From NCBI RefSeq assembly GCF_001667775.1, contig NZ_LZJI01000198.1:1-34282 (forward strand): 34,282 nt of DNA, read 5' to 3'. How positions within the stretch are numbered: position 1 is the stretch's first letter; every line of letters begins with the position of its first letter. The notes beneath the pieces were generated by a model. That model worked only from the letters and a program-made list of their open reading frames with translations. It made no database searches and had not been told where the DNA came from. Position numbers and translations under genes: made by a program. The DNA comes from Mycobacterium sp. E1747 (lineage in GTDB: Bacteria > Actinomycetota > Actinomycetes > Mycobacteriales > Mycobacteriaceae). Below are positions 1 to 7,738 of this stretch, in pieces.

Positions 1-155
1 CTCCCATCGGACAGCTTGACAAGCTTCCCCTACCTCGCGTTTGACTTGGTCTCAGCGACGTCGGCACAAGCGCCAAACCTTCGTCCCCTGATCCTGCGGC
101 CTTGCGCGCCCGGTAACTAGAGACCTATTTCCCCAAGAGAAGTGACGCAAGGCCC

Positions 156-170
156 TACCCCCAGGGGGTA
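156..170. promoter_or_regulatory. Putative copper-responsive operator (CsoR/RicR-like palindrome)
   Basis: The 15-bp sequence TACCCCCAGGGGGTA is a perfect palindrome around A163. TACCC...GGGTA palindromes with G/C cores are the type of site bound by the mycobacterial copper repressors CsoR and RicR. It lies 59 bp before the start of the small membrane protein that precedes a copper ATPase, which fits copper-controlled expression. A possible promoter just upstream (TTGCGC at 102-107, TATTTC at 126-131, 18-bp spacer) would start near 138, so a repressor here would block early elongation or initiation. The repressor gene itself is not in the window. The palindrome is observed; the regulator is inferred. 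Confidence 0.6.
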
Positions 171-229
171 TGTTGGACGGATGCTCGACCGGTCGCACGG
201 CGGGCCGCGCAGCGGAAGAGGTGAGCGAT

Positions 230-565
230 ATGGCGGTGTCCGGTCAGGTTACGGGCGGCCATTGGGCCGCGTTGCTCATCGGCGTGGTGCTGTTGTTCAC
301 GTTCCTTGCGACTACGGCCGCGGGACTGATGCGCGTTCACCGAGGACGCCGGATCGAAACGACACCACCGTCCACCGACGGGCCACCCGACCCATTGCCG
401 TCCACCATGGGCGCGAGCCTTTGGCGCTGTCAGGCGATGATCGCCGAGGCGGTAATCGTGCGACAGCGGCTGTCCGGGCAGATCGATGCCGAGACGTACC
501 GGTTCCGCATGAATGCGCTTGCACTGCAATTCAACTCGGAGCGCAGTCCACAGCGTAACGCCTAA
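230..565 (+). CDS. Small single-pass membrane protein, SHOCT-like C-terminus, in copper operon
   Basis: A 111-residue protein of unknown function. The ATG at 230 is preferred because it follows a purine-rich SD (GGAAGAGG) at about 7 nt; an in-frame ATG at 170 overlaps the palindromic operator and is less likely. Residues ~11-34 form one hydrophobic membrane segment followed by a basic stretch (RVHRGRR), suggesting the C-terminus is cytoplasmic. Residues ~68-95 (QRLSGQIDAETYRFRM) resemble the short SHOCT motif (L..G.I..EEY...). The gene sits 27 bp before the copper ATPase and is probably co-transcribed. M. tuberculosis also has a small ORF of unknown function before ctpV in its cso operon; whether this is the same protein cannot be judged here. 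Confidence 0.7.
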   Translation: MAVSGQVTGGHWAALLIGVVLLFTFLATTAAGLMRVHRGRRIETTPPSTDGPPDPLPSTMGASLWRCQAMIAEAVIVRQRLSGQIDAETYRFRMNALALQFNSERSPQRNA

Positions 566-592
566 TTCGTACCTGTTGTCGAGGAGTCCACA

Positions 593-3172
593 GTGTCCGG
601 TCCTGATGTTGGCGTCCTGGTGGGTGCGGCCCTGGTGATCGCAGGACTGGCGTGGTATTTCTTCGCGCCGCGCCGAGCGCACGCCGCTGCCGTTGACGAA
701 GGGGTGCAGCGAATCGAGGTCACGGTCCGCGGAGGGTACAGTCCCAACTTCCTTCAAGTGCGCCAGGGCATTCCGGTCGAGATCGCATTCGACCGGCAAG
801 AAACCGGTGATTGCAGCTCGCGGGTTGTCTTCCCCGACCTGCGACTCTCCGCGGCGCTACCGGCGCATCAACGCACCACCGTCCGATTCACCCCGCAACG
901 GGCGGGATCGTTCCCCTTCACCTGCAGCATGAACATGATTTCGGGCACGCTGGTAGTCACCCCCAATGGCGCGAACACTGAATCGCCCGAGTCCGAAAGT
1001 CCCAGCGAACCTGCCGGTTACGGCGCATCGGGCTCCACGGATGAGCCCGCCGCCGCGGAGCTGCAAGCCGCGCAAACCGAAGAACGACGCGCCGAGATCG
1101 CCGATCTTACTCGCCGGGTCGCGATCGGCGCCGTGCTGACCATCCCGGTGCTGTATGCGGTGATGGCCGAGCCCCTGGGCGCCCGGTGGGTGCCCGCGCC
1201 GTTGCTCAACCACTGGGTCCAGCTGGCGTTGATCACGCCGGTGATGTTTTACGTCGGATGGCCGATCCATCGCACCGGTTGGCTGGCGTTGGCGCATCGC
1301 AGCGCCGACATGAACAGCCTCATCGCCTTGGGCACCCTGGCGGCCTACGGCTACAGCCTGCTGGTCACGCTCGCCTCCGGTGTCCTGCCGGCCGAAGTGC
1401 GCGACGTGTATTTCGAAGCCGTCGGAGTGATCCTGACGCTGATTATGCTGGGCCGACTGCTGGAAGCCCGAGCCAAGGCGGGCACCGGCGAAGCCATCCG
1501 CGCCCTCCTGGGTCTGCAAGCCCGAACCGCCCGTGTGCTGCGCGACGGCGCCGAAACCGAAATACCCGTCGACCAGGTCACGGTCGGCGACGAGATCCTC
1601 ATCCGGCCCGGCGAGAAAATCCCTGTCGACGCCACCGTGTTGTCCGGACAGTCCGCGGTCGACGAATCGATGGTGACCGGCGAGTCCATACCGGTCACCA
1701 AACGCGCCGGCGACACCGTCATCGGGGCGACGGTCAACACCACCGGCTCGTTGCGGGTGCGTGCAGCCAAGGTCGGGGCGGACACCATGCTGGCCCAGAT
1801 TATCCGGATGGTGCAGCAGGCGCAGGCATCGCGAGCCCCGATCCAGCGGCTCGCCGACGCCATTTCCGCCTACTTCGTCCCGGTCGTGATCGCCACTGCC
1901 ACGGCCACTTTCGCGGTCTGGTTCGTCGCCGGCCCAAAGCCCACGCTGACGCAGGCATTGGTATCGGCGGTGGCGGTGCTGATCATCGCCTGCCCCTGTG
2001 CGCTGGGCCTGGCGACCCCGCTGTCGATCATGGTCGGCACCGGCAAAGGAGCGCGGGCGGGCATTCTGATCCGCTCCGCCGAGGCTCTCGAGACCGCACA
2101 CAAGCTCGACACCATCGTGCTCGACAAGACCGGCACCATCACCGCCGGCAAACCCGCCCTGACCGACGTCCGAGTGACCGGGACATTGGCCGAAGACGAA
2201 CTGCTCATGCTGGTCGCCGCCGCCGAATCCGAGAGCGAACACCCGATCGCCGGAGCCGTGGTGGCCGGCGCCCGCGAACGCGGCCTCGACCTTACCCCCG
2301 TATCGGCATTCGACTCGATTACCGGCAAAGGGGTCCGGGCCACCGTCGCGGGGATGAGCGTGCTCGTCGGCACCGCTCCGTTGCTTGCCGAAAACGGCGT
2401 CGACACAACCGAACTCGAACACATCAGCGCAGAGCTGGCCGCCGAGGGAAAGACCCCGATTCTCGCCGCCGTCGACCGACACCCCGGCGGTGTGATCGCC
2501 GTGGCCGATACCGTCAAAGACGACTCCGTCGCTGCGATTTCCGCCTTGCGCAAGCTGGGCCTACAAGTCGTGATGCTCACCGGGGACAACGCCCGCACCG
2601 CCGCCGCGATCGCCCGCCAAGTCGGCGTCGAACGGGTGCTGGCCGAGGTCCTGCCCGAGCACAAGGCCGGCGAGATCCGCCGTCTACAGGCCGAGGGTCG
2701 CCGGGTCGGCATGGTCGGTGACGGCATCAACGACGCGCCGGCCTTGGCCCAAGCCGATGTCGGACTGGCCATCGGCACCGGTACCGACGTGGCGATCGAA
2801 GCCGCGGACATCACCCTGATTTCAGGCTCACTGGCCGGCGTGGTGACGGCGATCCGCCTCTCGCATGCCACCATGCGCAACATTCGGCAGAACCTCTTCT
2901 TTGCCCTGATCTACAATGCCGTCGGCATCCCACTCGCCGCGGGCGTCTTGTATCCGGTACTGGGACTGAGGCTTTCACCCATGATCGCCGCCGCCGCGAT
3001 GGCAATGTCCTCGCTATCGGTCGTCGGCAACGCCAACCGCCTGCGCCGCTACCACCCCGACCCGCTGCCGCCGGCGGAACCACCCGCGACCGCGCCTCGA
3101 GTGGAAACCGTTGCGACCCAAAGTGAGCCGCTCACGACCTCACAACGACCGAGCCACGTCCACACGAAGTGA
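593..3172 (+). CDS. Copper-translocating P1B-type ATPase with N-terminal cupredoxin-like domain
   Basis: An 859-residue pump expected to export Cu(I) across the membrane using ATP. GTG 593 follows GAGGAG (581-586) by 6 nt. Order: a membrane anchor (residues ~6-24); a cupredoxin-like domain (~40-123) with candidate copper ligands C74, C111, M113 and M115 in the motif TCSMNM; an acidic/Ser linker (~128-165); then the ATPase core. The core shows TGES (362-365), the membrane metal motif CPC (467-469), phosphorylated D511 in DKTGTIT, the HP motif (H550-P551), GDGIND (709-714), and the Cu(I)-type YN (774-775) and MSS (805-807) signatures of CopA/CtpV pumps. There is no HMA CxxC domain at the N-terminus; the cupredoxin module takes its place. 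The C-terminal ~40 residues are Pro/Thr-rich and end in HVH. Function is confident; which Ctp ortholog is not. Confidence 0.93.
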   Translation: MSGPDVGVLVGAALVIAGLAWYFFAPRRAHAAAVDEGVQRIEVTVRGGYSPNFLQVRQGIPVEIAFDRQETGDCSSRVVFPDLRLSAALPAHQRTTVRFTPQRAGSFPFTCSMNMISGTLVVTPNGANTESPESESPSEPAGYGASGSTDEPAAAELQAAQTEERRAEIADLTRRVAIGAVLTIPVLYAVMAEPLGARWVPAPLLNHWVQLALITPVMFYVGWPIHRTGWLALAHRSADMNSLIALGTLAAYGYSLLVTLASGVLPAEVRDVYFEAVGVILTLIMLGRLLEARAKAGTGEAIRALLGLQARTARVLRDGAETEIPVDQVTVGDEILIRPGEKIPVDATVLSGQSAVDESMVTGESIPVTKRAGDTVIGATVNTTGSLRVRAAKVGADTMLAQIIRMVQQAQASRAPIQRLADAISAYFVPVVIATATATFAVWFVAGPKPTLTQALVSAVAVLIIACPCALGLATPLSIMVGTGKGARAGILIRSAEALETAHKLDTIVLDKTGTITAGKPALTDVRVTGTLAEDELLMLVAAAESESEHPIAGAVVAGARERGLDLTPVSAFDSITGKGVRATVAGMSVLVGTAPLLAENGVDTTELEHISAELAAEGKTPILAAVDRHPGGVIAVADTVKDDSVAAISALRKLGLQVVMLTGDNARTAAAIARQVGVERVLAEVLPEHKAGEIRRLQAEGRRVGMVGDGINDAPALAQADVGLAIGTGTDVAIEAADITLISGSLAGVVTAIRLSHATMRNIRQNLFFALIYNAVGIPLAAGVLYPVLGLRLSPMIAAAAMAMSSLSVVGNANRLRRYHPDPLPPAEPPATAPRVETVATQSEPLTTSQRPSHVHTK

Positions 3173-3182
3173 CAATCGGCCC

Positions 3183-3719
3183 GTGGTGACACTCAAGCGA
3201 GTGGTGCGAGAGCTATCGGCCCAGCATTTCGCGATCATCTCCACCGTCGACCAGCAGGGCCGGCCCCACTCGGCGGGGGTGAATTACGGCGCCTCGACAT
3301 GCGAAGGCACTGTCGTGCTGTATGTAATGACGAGGCGTCACCTGCAAAAGGCGCGCAACATCGCGGATAACCCCCAGATCTCATTGGTGGTGCCGCTGCA
3401 ACGGCAGTTGCTTCGATTCGTTCCGCCGGCGACGATCCAATTACAGGGTCGCGCTGAAGTCCTCGACTGGAGCGACGTCGAGGGGACGAACGTCTTCCGC
3501 GGTTTCTGGATGGGCCGGCAGATTCTCGGTGCTTACGAGAAATCCCGGCGTGCAGGCGAAACGCGGGTGTGTTTTCTGAAGATCACCCTGGATCCCGTGA
3601 TCCGGACCTACGGGGTCGGCCACAGCGTCTGGAGCCTCCGGCAGCGTATGGCGGCCGGCGCGGACACAGTGCGACTTGAGGGAGACGGCGCTTTGCGTGC
3701 CACCGCGGGCGAGGACTAG
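3183..3719 (+). CDS. Pyridoxamine 5'-phosphate oxidase-like (split beta-barrel flavin-binding) protein
   Basis: About 178 residues if started at the tandem GTG codons 3183/3186. A longer form from 3111 would overlap the ATPase by 62 bp and adds a low-complexity Arg/Ser tail, so it is disfavoured; no convincing SD settles the choice. The body has the split beta-barrel pattern of PNPOx-related proteins: a strand with 'ISTVDQQGRPHS', a 'LYVMTRRHLQKARNIADNPQISLVV' strand-helix-strand, and a later strand 'ATIQLQGRAEVL'. Such proteins bind FMN, F420 or heme and usually act as small-molecule reductases or oxidases. It follows the copper ATPase by 10 bp and may share its transcript, which would suggest a role under metal or oxidative stress. 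The substrate is unknown. Confidence 0.75.
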   Translation: MVTLKRVVRELSAQHFAIISTVDQQGRPHSAGVNYGASTCEGTVVLYVMTRRHLQKARNIADNPQISLVVPLQRQLLRFVPPATIQLQGRAEVLDWSDVEGTNVFRGFWMGRQILGAYEKSRRAGETRVCFLKITLDPVIRTYGVGHSVWSLRQRMAAGADTVRLEGDGALRATAGED

Positions 3720-3730
3720 CCAGACCGACG

Positions 3731-3780
3731 TTCGCGCGGGCCGTGCAGGTGCCTTATTATCTGCGTATGCATGCAGGTAA
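3731..3780 (+). promoter_or_regulatory. Promoter with overlapping dyad operator for the CDF transporter
   Basis: A -10 box TATTAT (3755-3760) has a weak -35 (TTCGCG, 3731-3736, 18-bp spacer). An imperfect inverted repeat overlaps it: arms TTATCTGC (3757-3764) and GCAGGTAA (3773-3780), 7 of 8 pairs matching, separated by 8 bp. A smaller palindrome TGCATGCA (3768-3775) lies inside. A dyad spanning the -10 and the expected transcription start is a typical repressor site; ArsR/SmtB-type metal sensors are plausible given the downstream metal transporter. The regulator identity is inference. Confidence 0.45.
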
Positions 3781-3795
3781 GCGGGCAGCGCCGAG

Positions 3796-4791
3796 ATGAG
3801 CGCGGAAAGCGGGCACCACCACCACGGGCACGAGCACGCGGACGGGATTCGCGGCATTGTGGCCCGCCTGCGCCCGCATAGCCACGACGCCGCCGACAGC
3901 GTCGACACCGCACTGGAGTCCAGCGCGATCGGCATTCGGGCGGTCAAGATCAGCCTGATCGGACTGGGCGCGACCGCTGCCGTGCAGGTGGTGATCGCCG
4001 TCCTCTCCGGCTCGATCGCGCTCCTTGCCGACACCATTCACAACTTCTCGGACGCGCTGACCGCCGTCCCGCTCTGGATCGCATTCTCGTTGGGCCGCCG
4101 CGCGGCCACCCGCCGCTACACCTACGGCTACGGCCGCGCCGAGGACATCGCCGGCCTGTTCGTCATCGGCATGATCACGCTGTCGGCCATCGTCGCCGGC
4201 TACGAGGCCATCCTGCGGCTGGTTCACCCCGTCGCCATCGGGCACGTCGGTTGGGTCGCCGCCGCCGGACTCATCGGTTTCGCGGGCAACGAGGTCGTCG
4301 CCGTCTACCGGATCCGCACCGGTCGCCGGATCGGTTCGGCCGCCCTCGTCGCCGACGGCCTGCACGCCCGCACCGACGGGTTCACCTCGCTCGCAGTGCT
4401 TTTCGGGGCGGCGGGCGTCGCGCTGGGTTACCCGTTGGCCGACCCGATCGTCGGCCTGATCATCACGGTAGCCATCCTGGCGGTGCTACGCGGCGCCGTT
4501 CGCGACATCTTCCGCCGGCTCATGGACGCGGTGGATCCCGAGCTGGTCGACACGGCGGAAGCGACGCTGGCCGCGCGCCCCGGTGTCCGCAGCGTGCGCA
4601 GCATCCGGATGCGCTGGATAGGACATCGCCTGCACGCCGACGCCGAACTGGACATCGATCCAGACATCAGCCTTCAGGACGCGCACCGCATCGCCCACGA
4701 CGCCGAGCACCAACTGACCCACGCCGTGCCGCGGCTCGACAGCGCCATCGTCCACGCCTACCCCGCGCACCACAACGATTCGGGCGGGTGA
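3796..4791 (+). CDS. Cation diffusion facilitator (Zn2+-type) efflux transporter
   Basis: A 331-residue inner-membrane CDF protein that exports divalent metal in exchange for protons. The N-terminus is His-rich (HHHHGHEHADG, residues 7-17), a common cytosolic metal-binding tail. Six membrane segments run from ~46 to ~240. The transport-site signature is HxxxD in TM2 (H82, D86 in DTIHNFSD) and HxxxD in TM5 (H190, D194 in DGLHARTD), the two-His arrangement of zinc-preferring members. A cytoplasmic C-terminal domain (~245-331) shows the usual fold with 'GVRSVRSIRMRWIGHRLHADAELDID'. It has its own promoter with a dyad (3731-3780), so it is likely independent of the copper genes upstream. Confidence 0.92.
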   Translation: MSAESGHHHHGHEHADGIRGIVARLRPHSHDAADSVDTALESSAIGIRAVKISLIGLGATAAVQVVIAVLSGSIALLADTIHNFSDALTAVPLWIAFSLGRRAATRRYTYGYGRAEDIAGLFVIGMITLSAIVAGYEAILRLVHPVAIGHVGWVAAAGLIGFAGNEVVAVYRIRTGRRIGSAALVADGLHARTDGFTSLAVLFGAAGVALGYPLADPIVGLIITVAILAVLRGAVRDIFRRLMDAVDPELVDTAEATLAARPGVRSVRSIRMRWIGHRLHADAELDIDPDISLQDAHRIAHDAEHQLTHAVPRLDSAIVHAYPAHHNDSGG

Positions 4792-4807
4792 GCCCGGCGC
4801 CGAATTT

Positions 4808-5884
4808 CTAGGCGTCGATGACCAGACGATCGCCGTTGGACCGCGAGACGCAGACCAGCATCTCGCCGTCACCCTCGGCGGCGCGGCCGCGGCGATCGAC
4901 CTCCCCGGCAAGCACTTTCACCTTGCAGGTGCCGCAGAACCCCTGCTGGCAGGAGTAGGCGGTCGTCGGGTCGCCGTCGAGCATGACGTCCAGCGCGGAC
5001 CGGTTCGCCGGCACGCTCAGCACGCGCCGCGAACGGGCGAGCTCCAGCTCGAACGGGACGCCGTCGACGACGGGAGGCGGCCCGAACCGCTCGTAATGCA
5101 GGGGCGCGTCGGCGTGTTCGTCGCGAACCGTGCGCACCGACTCCAGCATGGGGGTGGGGCCGCACACGTAGACTGCCGTCGCCGGCCCGGCATCGGTGAG
5201 CAGTTCGGAGGCGGCGGGCATGCGGCCGCGTTCGTCGTCGGCCCACACGGTGACCCGTTCCGGCGCGACCGCCAGCACCTCGTCGAGCAGCGGCATGTAC
5301 TCCCGGCTTCGGCCGGCATACACGGCGCGCCAATCGATTCCGCGCTGTTGGGCGAGCGAGATCATGGGCAGGATCGGTGTCACGCCGATGCCGCCGATCA
5401 CGAACAGCACCTCGCGCTCGTCGGTGACCAGATAGAAGGCGTTGCGGGGCCCTTCGAATTCGATCGTGTCGCCCACATCGAGGGTGTCGTGCATTTCGAT
5501 CGAGCCGCCGCCGCCGTCGGCGATCCGGCGCACCGCGATGCGGTAGTCGGTGCGCCGCCCGGGCGGACCGCACAGGGAGTACTGGCGGCGGCGGCCGGAA
5601 GTCAGCCGGATGTCGATGTGCGCGCCGGGAGTCCACGACGGCAGCAACCCGCCCTGCGCGTCGGCGATCGTCAGCGCGACGACGTCGGGCGTGAGGAGTT
5701 CGCGCTTGGTGACCACGGCGGTGGTGGTCCGGCGGACGGGCACCACCCGCGAGGGGTCCCAGCGCGACGCAGACGCCAAGCCGCCGAAGAGGGTGCCCAC
5801 GCCCCACAACGCCGTATAGAGGCGGTCGCGTTTGCGACGACCGTACAAATCAGCGGGTCTGCTTCCCCAAATCGTTTGTGCCAC
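4808..5884 (-). CDS. Ferredoxin reductase-type oxidoreductase (PDR/VanB family: FAD/FMN, NAD, C-terminal [2Fe-2S])
   Basis: A 358-residue electron-transfer protein that should pass electrons from NAD(P)H through flavin and a plant-type [2Fe-2S] centre to an oxygenase. GTG 5884 starts 10 nt after the upstream stop, with an AGGA SD overlapping that stop; longer forms would run into the hydrolase. Order: an N-terminal extension (~1-45, mildly hydrophobic at 22-38); flavin-binding barrel with RQYSLC (100-105); nucleotide-binding domain with GGIGVTP (164-170) and CGPTPM (241-246); ferredoxin domain with C312, C317, C320 and C345. This reductase-ferredoxin order is that of phthalate dioxygenase reductase. 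It is the last gene of a four-gene operon with a ferritin-like putative di-iron protein, its most likely electron acceptor. Confidence 0.9.
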   Translation of the reverse strand: MAQTIWGSRPADLYGRRKRDRLYTALWGVGTLFGGLASASRWDPSRVVPVRRTTTAVVTKRELLTPDVVALTIADAQGGLLPSWTPGAHIDIRLTSGRRRQYSLCGPPGRRTDYRIAVRRIADGGGGSIEMHDTLDVGDTIEFEGPRNAFYLVTDEREVLFVIGGIGVTPILPMISLAQQRGIDWRAVYAGRSREYMPLLDEVLAVAPERVTVWADDERGRMPAASELLTDAGPATAVYVCGPTPMLESVRTVRDEHADAPLHYERFGPPPVVDGVPFELELARSRRVLSVPANRSALDVMLDGDPTTAYSCQQGFCGTCKVKVLAGEVDRRGRAAEGDGEMLVCVSRSNGDRLVIDA

Positions 5885-5894
5885 AGTGGTTATC

Positions 5895-6797
5895 CTAATT
5901 CTGCCCGGCGGCGGCCCGATCGACCCATTCGCTGGTGAGCCGGGCGATGACCTCGGGATGGGAGGACACCACCCAGTGCCCGCCCTCGATCTCGACGACC
6001 CTGCCGTTGGGCGGTATCGAGCCGGTGAACCGCTGCAGGGGCGGCGAAACGAAATGGTCCCAGCGCGCCACCAGCACCTGCACCGCAACCTTGGTCTGCG
6101 GCAGCTCCTTCCCGGGCGCCAGGAACGGCCTGGGCATGTTGGCGCGATACAGGTTGAGCCCGTTGACGTAGTCGCGGGTCGACCGGGTGGTCGCCGCGCG
6201 GCGCCGATCGGTCCGGCGTGGCCGGCCGATCAGTTCGACCGCCGCGAAGACCGCCACGGTCGCCCGGGACCAGATCGCCAACTCCGGCACCCCCGGGCAC
6301 AGGAAGAACCAGATGTACGTGGAGGCGACGGCCTGCTTGAGGACGTCGAACACGCCGCGGGGTGAGCGGGCGGACCGCAGAAACTTGCCCGCGTAGTTCA
6401 GGTGCGGGCCGGAGATCGACGTGAACGAAGCAACCTTGCCCATCACCGACTCGTCGGTGACCGCCGCCCAGGCCTGGATGGAACCCCAGTCGTGGGCGAT
6501 CAGGTGTACCTCGCCGACCCCGAGGCTGTCGATCACCGCGTCGATGTCCGAAATCAGTTGCGGCAGGCGGTAGGCCGCGCGCCGCGCGGGCTTCGACGAA
6601 TCCCCTGCGCCCCGAACGTCGAAGGCCACGAAGTTGTAGCGGCCACCGAGCGCGTCGGCGACGCCGTCCCACACGTGGTGGTTGTCGGGGTAGCCGTGGA
6701 TCGCCAGAATCGTCGGGCGGCCGGACTCGATCCGCGAGTGGGCGTGGACGGCCAGCGACACGCCGTCGGACGCTATTACGGTGCTGGACTGAGTCAT
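5895..6797 (-). CDS. Alpha/beta hydrolase, epoxide-hydrolase-like (EphD N-domain type)
   Basis: A 300-residue alpha/beta hydrolase. ATG 6797 starts 16 nt after the upstream stop, with GGGG as SD. The oxyanion motif HGYPDNHHVW (34-43), the nucleophile elbow HDWGS with Asp103 instead of Ser, and the catalytic His in GGHW (H274) place it with Asp-nucleophile enzymes (epoxide hydrolases and haloalkane dehalogenases); D247 is a candidate acid. The sequence resembles the N-terminal domain of mycobacterial EphD, but EphD carries a C-terminal SDR domain that is missing here. It is third in the operon with a FAAL-ACP-reductase, a putative di-iron protein and an electron-transfer reductase. It may open an epoxide or hydrolyse a lipid intermediate made by its neighbours; the substrate is not shown by the sequence. 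Confidence 0.85.
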   Translation of the reverse strand: MTQSSTVIASDGVSLAVHAHSRIESGRPTILAIHGYPDNHHVWDGVADALGGRYNFVAFDVRGAGDSSKPARRAAYRLPQLISDIDAVIDSLGVGEVHLIAHDWGSIQAWAAVTDESVMGKVASFTSISGPHLNYAGKFLRSARSPRGVFDVLKQAVASTYIWFFLCPGVPELAIWSRATVAVFAAVELIGRPRRTDRRRAATTRSTRDYVNGLNLYRANMPRPFLAPGKELPQTKVAVQVLVARWDHFVSPPLQRFTGSIPPNGRVVEIEGGHWVVSSHPEVIARLTSEWVDRAAAGQN

Positions 6798-6813
6798 TCG
6801 TGTGCCCCGAAGC

Positions 6814-7722
6814 TCAGTGCGCCGCGCGGGCTGCGGGCGAGCGGGCCAGGTAGTCGACCGCGCGGCCCACACCGCCGAGCTTGGACGGGTGGAAACTCGG
6901 CGTGTAGTAGGCGCCGATGACCCGCAGGAACTGAAACGGCCCGGGCACCAGGCCCCGTCGCGCCGCGCTGAAGTAATCGCGCCAGCGGGGTTTGGTGCCC
7001 GGCGGCAGGTACGGGTCGACGGAGTACATGAACCGCACGCCCCGGATGAACAGCCACAGCAAGGCCGGCGTCACCAGCAGCTGCGTGCGCACCTGCCGCC
7101 AGTAGCCGCCGCGCAGGTGCTTCATGGTGTCGAACGCGACCGCCTTGTGTTCGACCTCTTCCGCGCCGTGCCAGCGCAGCAGGTCCAGCATCACCGGGTC
7201 GGTGCCGAAGGCGTCGTGCTGCGGGGTGTCCAGAATCCACTCGCCCAGGATGGCGGTGTAGTGCTCGAGGGCCGCCACCATCGACACCCGCTCGAGCAGC
7301 CAGCTCTGCCGACGCCGCCAGCCCCACCCGGGCCGATCCCCGATCAACTTGCCGAACAGCCAGGCCATCTGGTTGGTGAACGGCGTGACGTCGACGCCCT
7401 TGGCGGCGAAGTGGTCCAACACCCCCGAATGCGCCTGCGAGTGCATGGCTTCCTGGCTGATGAAGCCCTGCACGTCGCGCCGCAGCTGGTCGTCCTTGAT
7501 CAGCGGCAACGCGTTCTTGAACGCGTCGACGATGAACTCCTCGCCGGCGGGCAGCAGCAGGTGCAGCACGTTGCAGAAGTGGGTGGTGAAGGGCTCGTTG
7601 GGCACGTAGTAGAACGGCAGCGTCGCCCAGTCGAACTCGACGTCGCGCGCCTGCAGGACGATCCGCTCGTGGTCGAGCGATGCGTCATGCGGACCCGTCG
7701 CCTGGTCGTCGACGGTGAACAT
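6814..7722 (-). CDS. PF10118-type ferritin-like protein, putative di-iron oxygenase ('metal-dependent hydrolase')
   Basis: A 302-residue protein of the family usually annotated 'predicted metal-dependent hydrolase' (PF10118/COG3687). Start ATG 7722, 16 nt after the upstream stop, with a GGGGG SD. It is helical and carries the residues of a ferritin-like carboxylate-bridged di-iron site: E61/E62, the ExxH motif E91-H94 (EAMH, plus H98), E153-H154, and a second E-rich/His motif E188/E189-E191-H192 (AEEVEH). A hydrophobic stretch at ~214-227 could be a membrane-contact helix. No hydrolase catalytic triad is seen. Next to a PDR-type reductase and an acyl-ACP-generating enzyme, an O2-dependent lipid hydroxylase, desaturase or related oxidase is more plausible than a hydrolase. 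Family assignment is good; activity is inferred. Confidence 0.85.
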   Translation of the reverse strand: MFTVDDQATGPHDASLDHERIVLQARDVEFDWATLPFYYVPNEPFTTHFCNVLHLLLPAGEEFIVDAFKNALPLIKDDQLRRDVQGFISQEAMHSQAHSGVLDHFAAKGVDVTPFTNQMAWLFGKLIGDRPGWGWRRRQSWLLERVSMVAALEHYTAILGEWILDTPQHDAFGTDPVMLDLLRWHGAEEVEHKAVAFDTMKHLRGGYWRQVRTQLLVTPALLWLFIRGVRFMYSVDPYLPPGTKPRWRDYFSAARRGLVPGPFQFLRVIGAYYTPSFHPSKLGGVGRAVDYLARSPAARAAH

Positions 7723-7738
7723 GGTTTTACCCCCTAAG

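Noticed and set aside
857..2482. 541-codon open frame on the minus strand under the copper ATPase
   Set aside because: Gly/Asp/His-rich translation with no known motif, lying antisense to a fully diagnostic P-type ATPase; a high-GC shadow frame.
4808..6088. 426-codon reading of the flavin/[2Fe-2S] reductase
   Set aside because: The extra 68 residues overlap the hydrolase gene in another frame; GTG 5884 has proper spacing and an SD.
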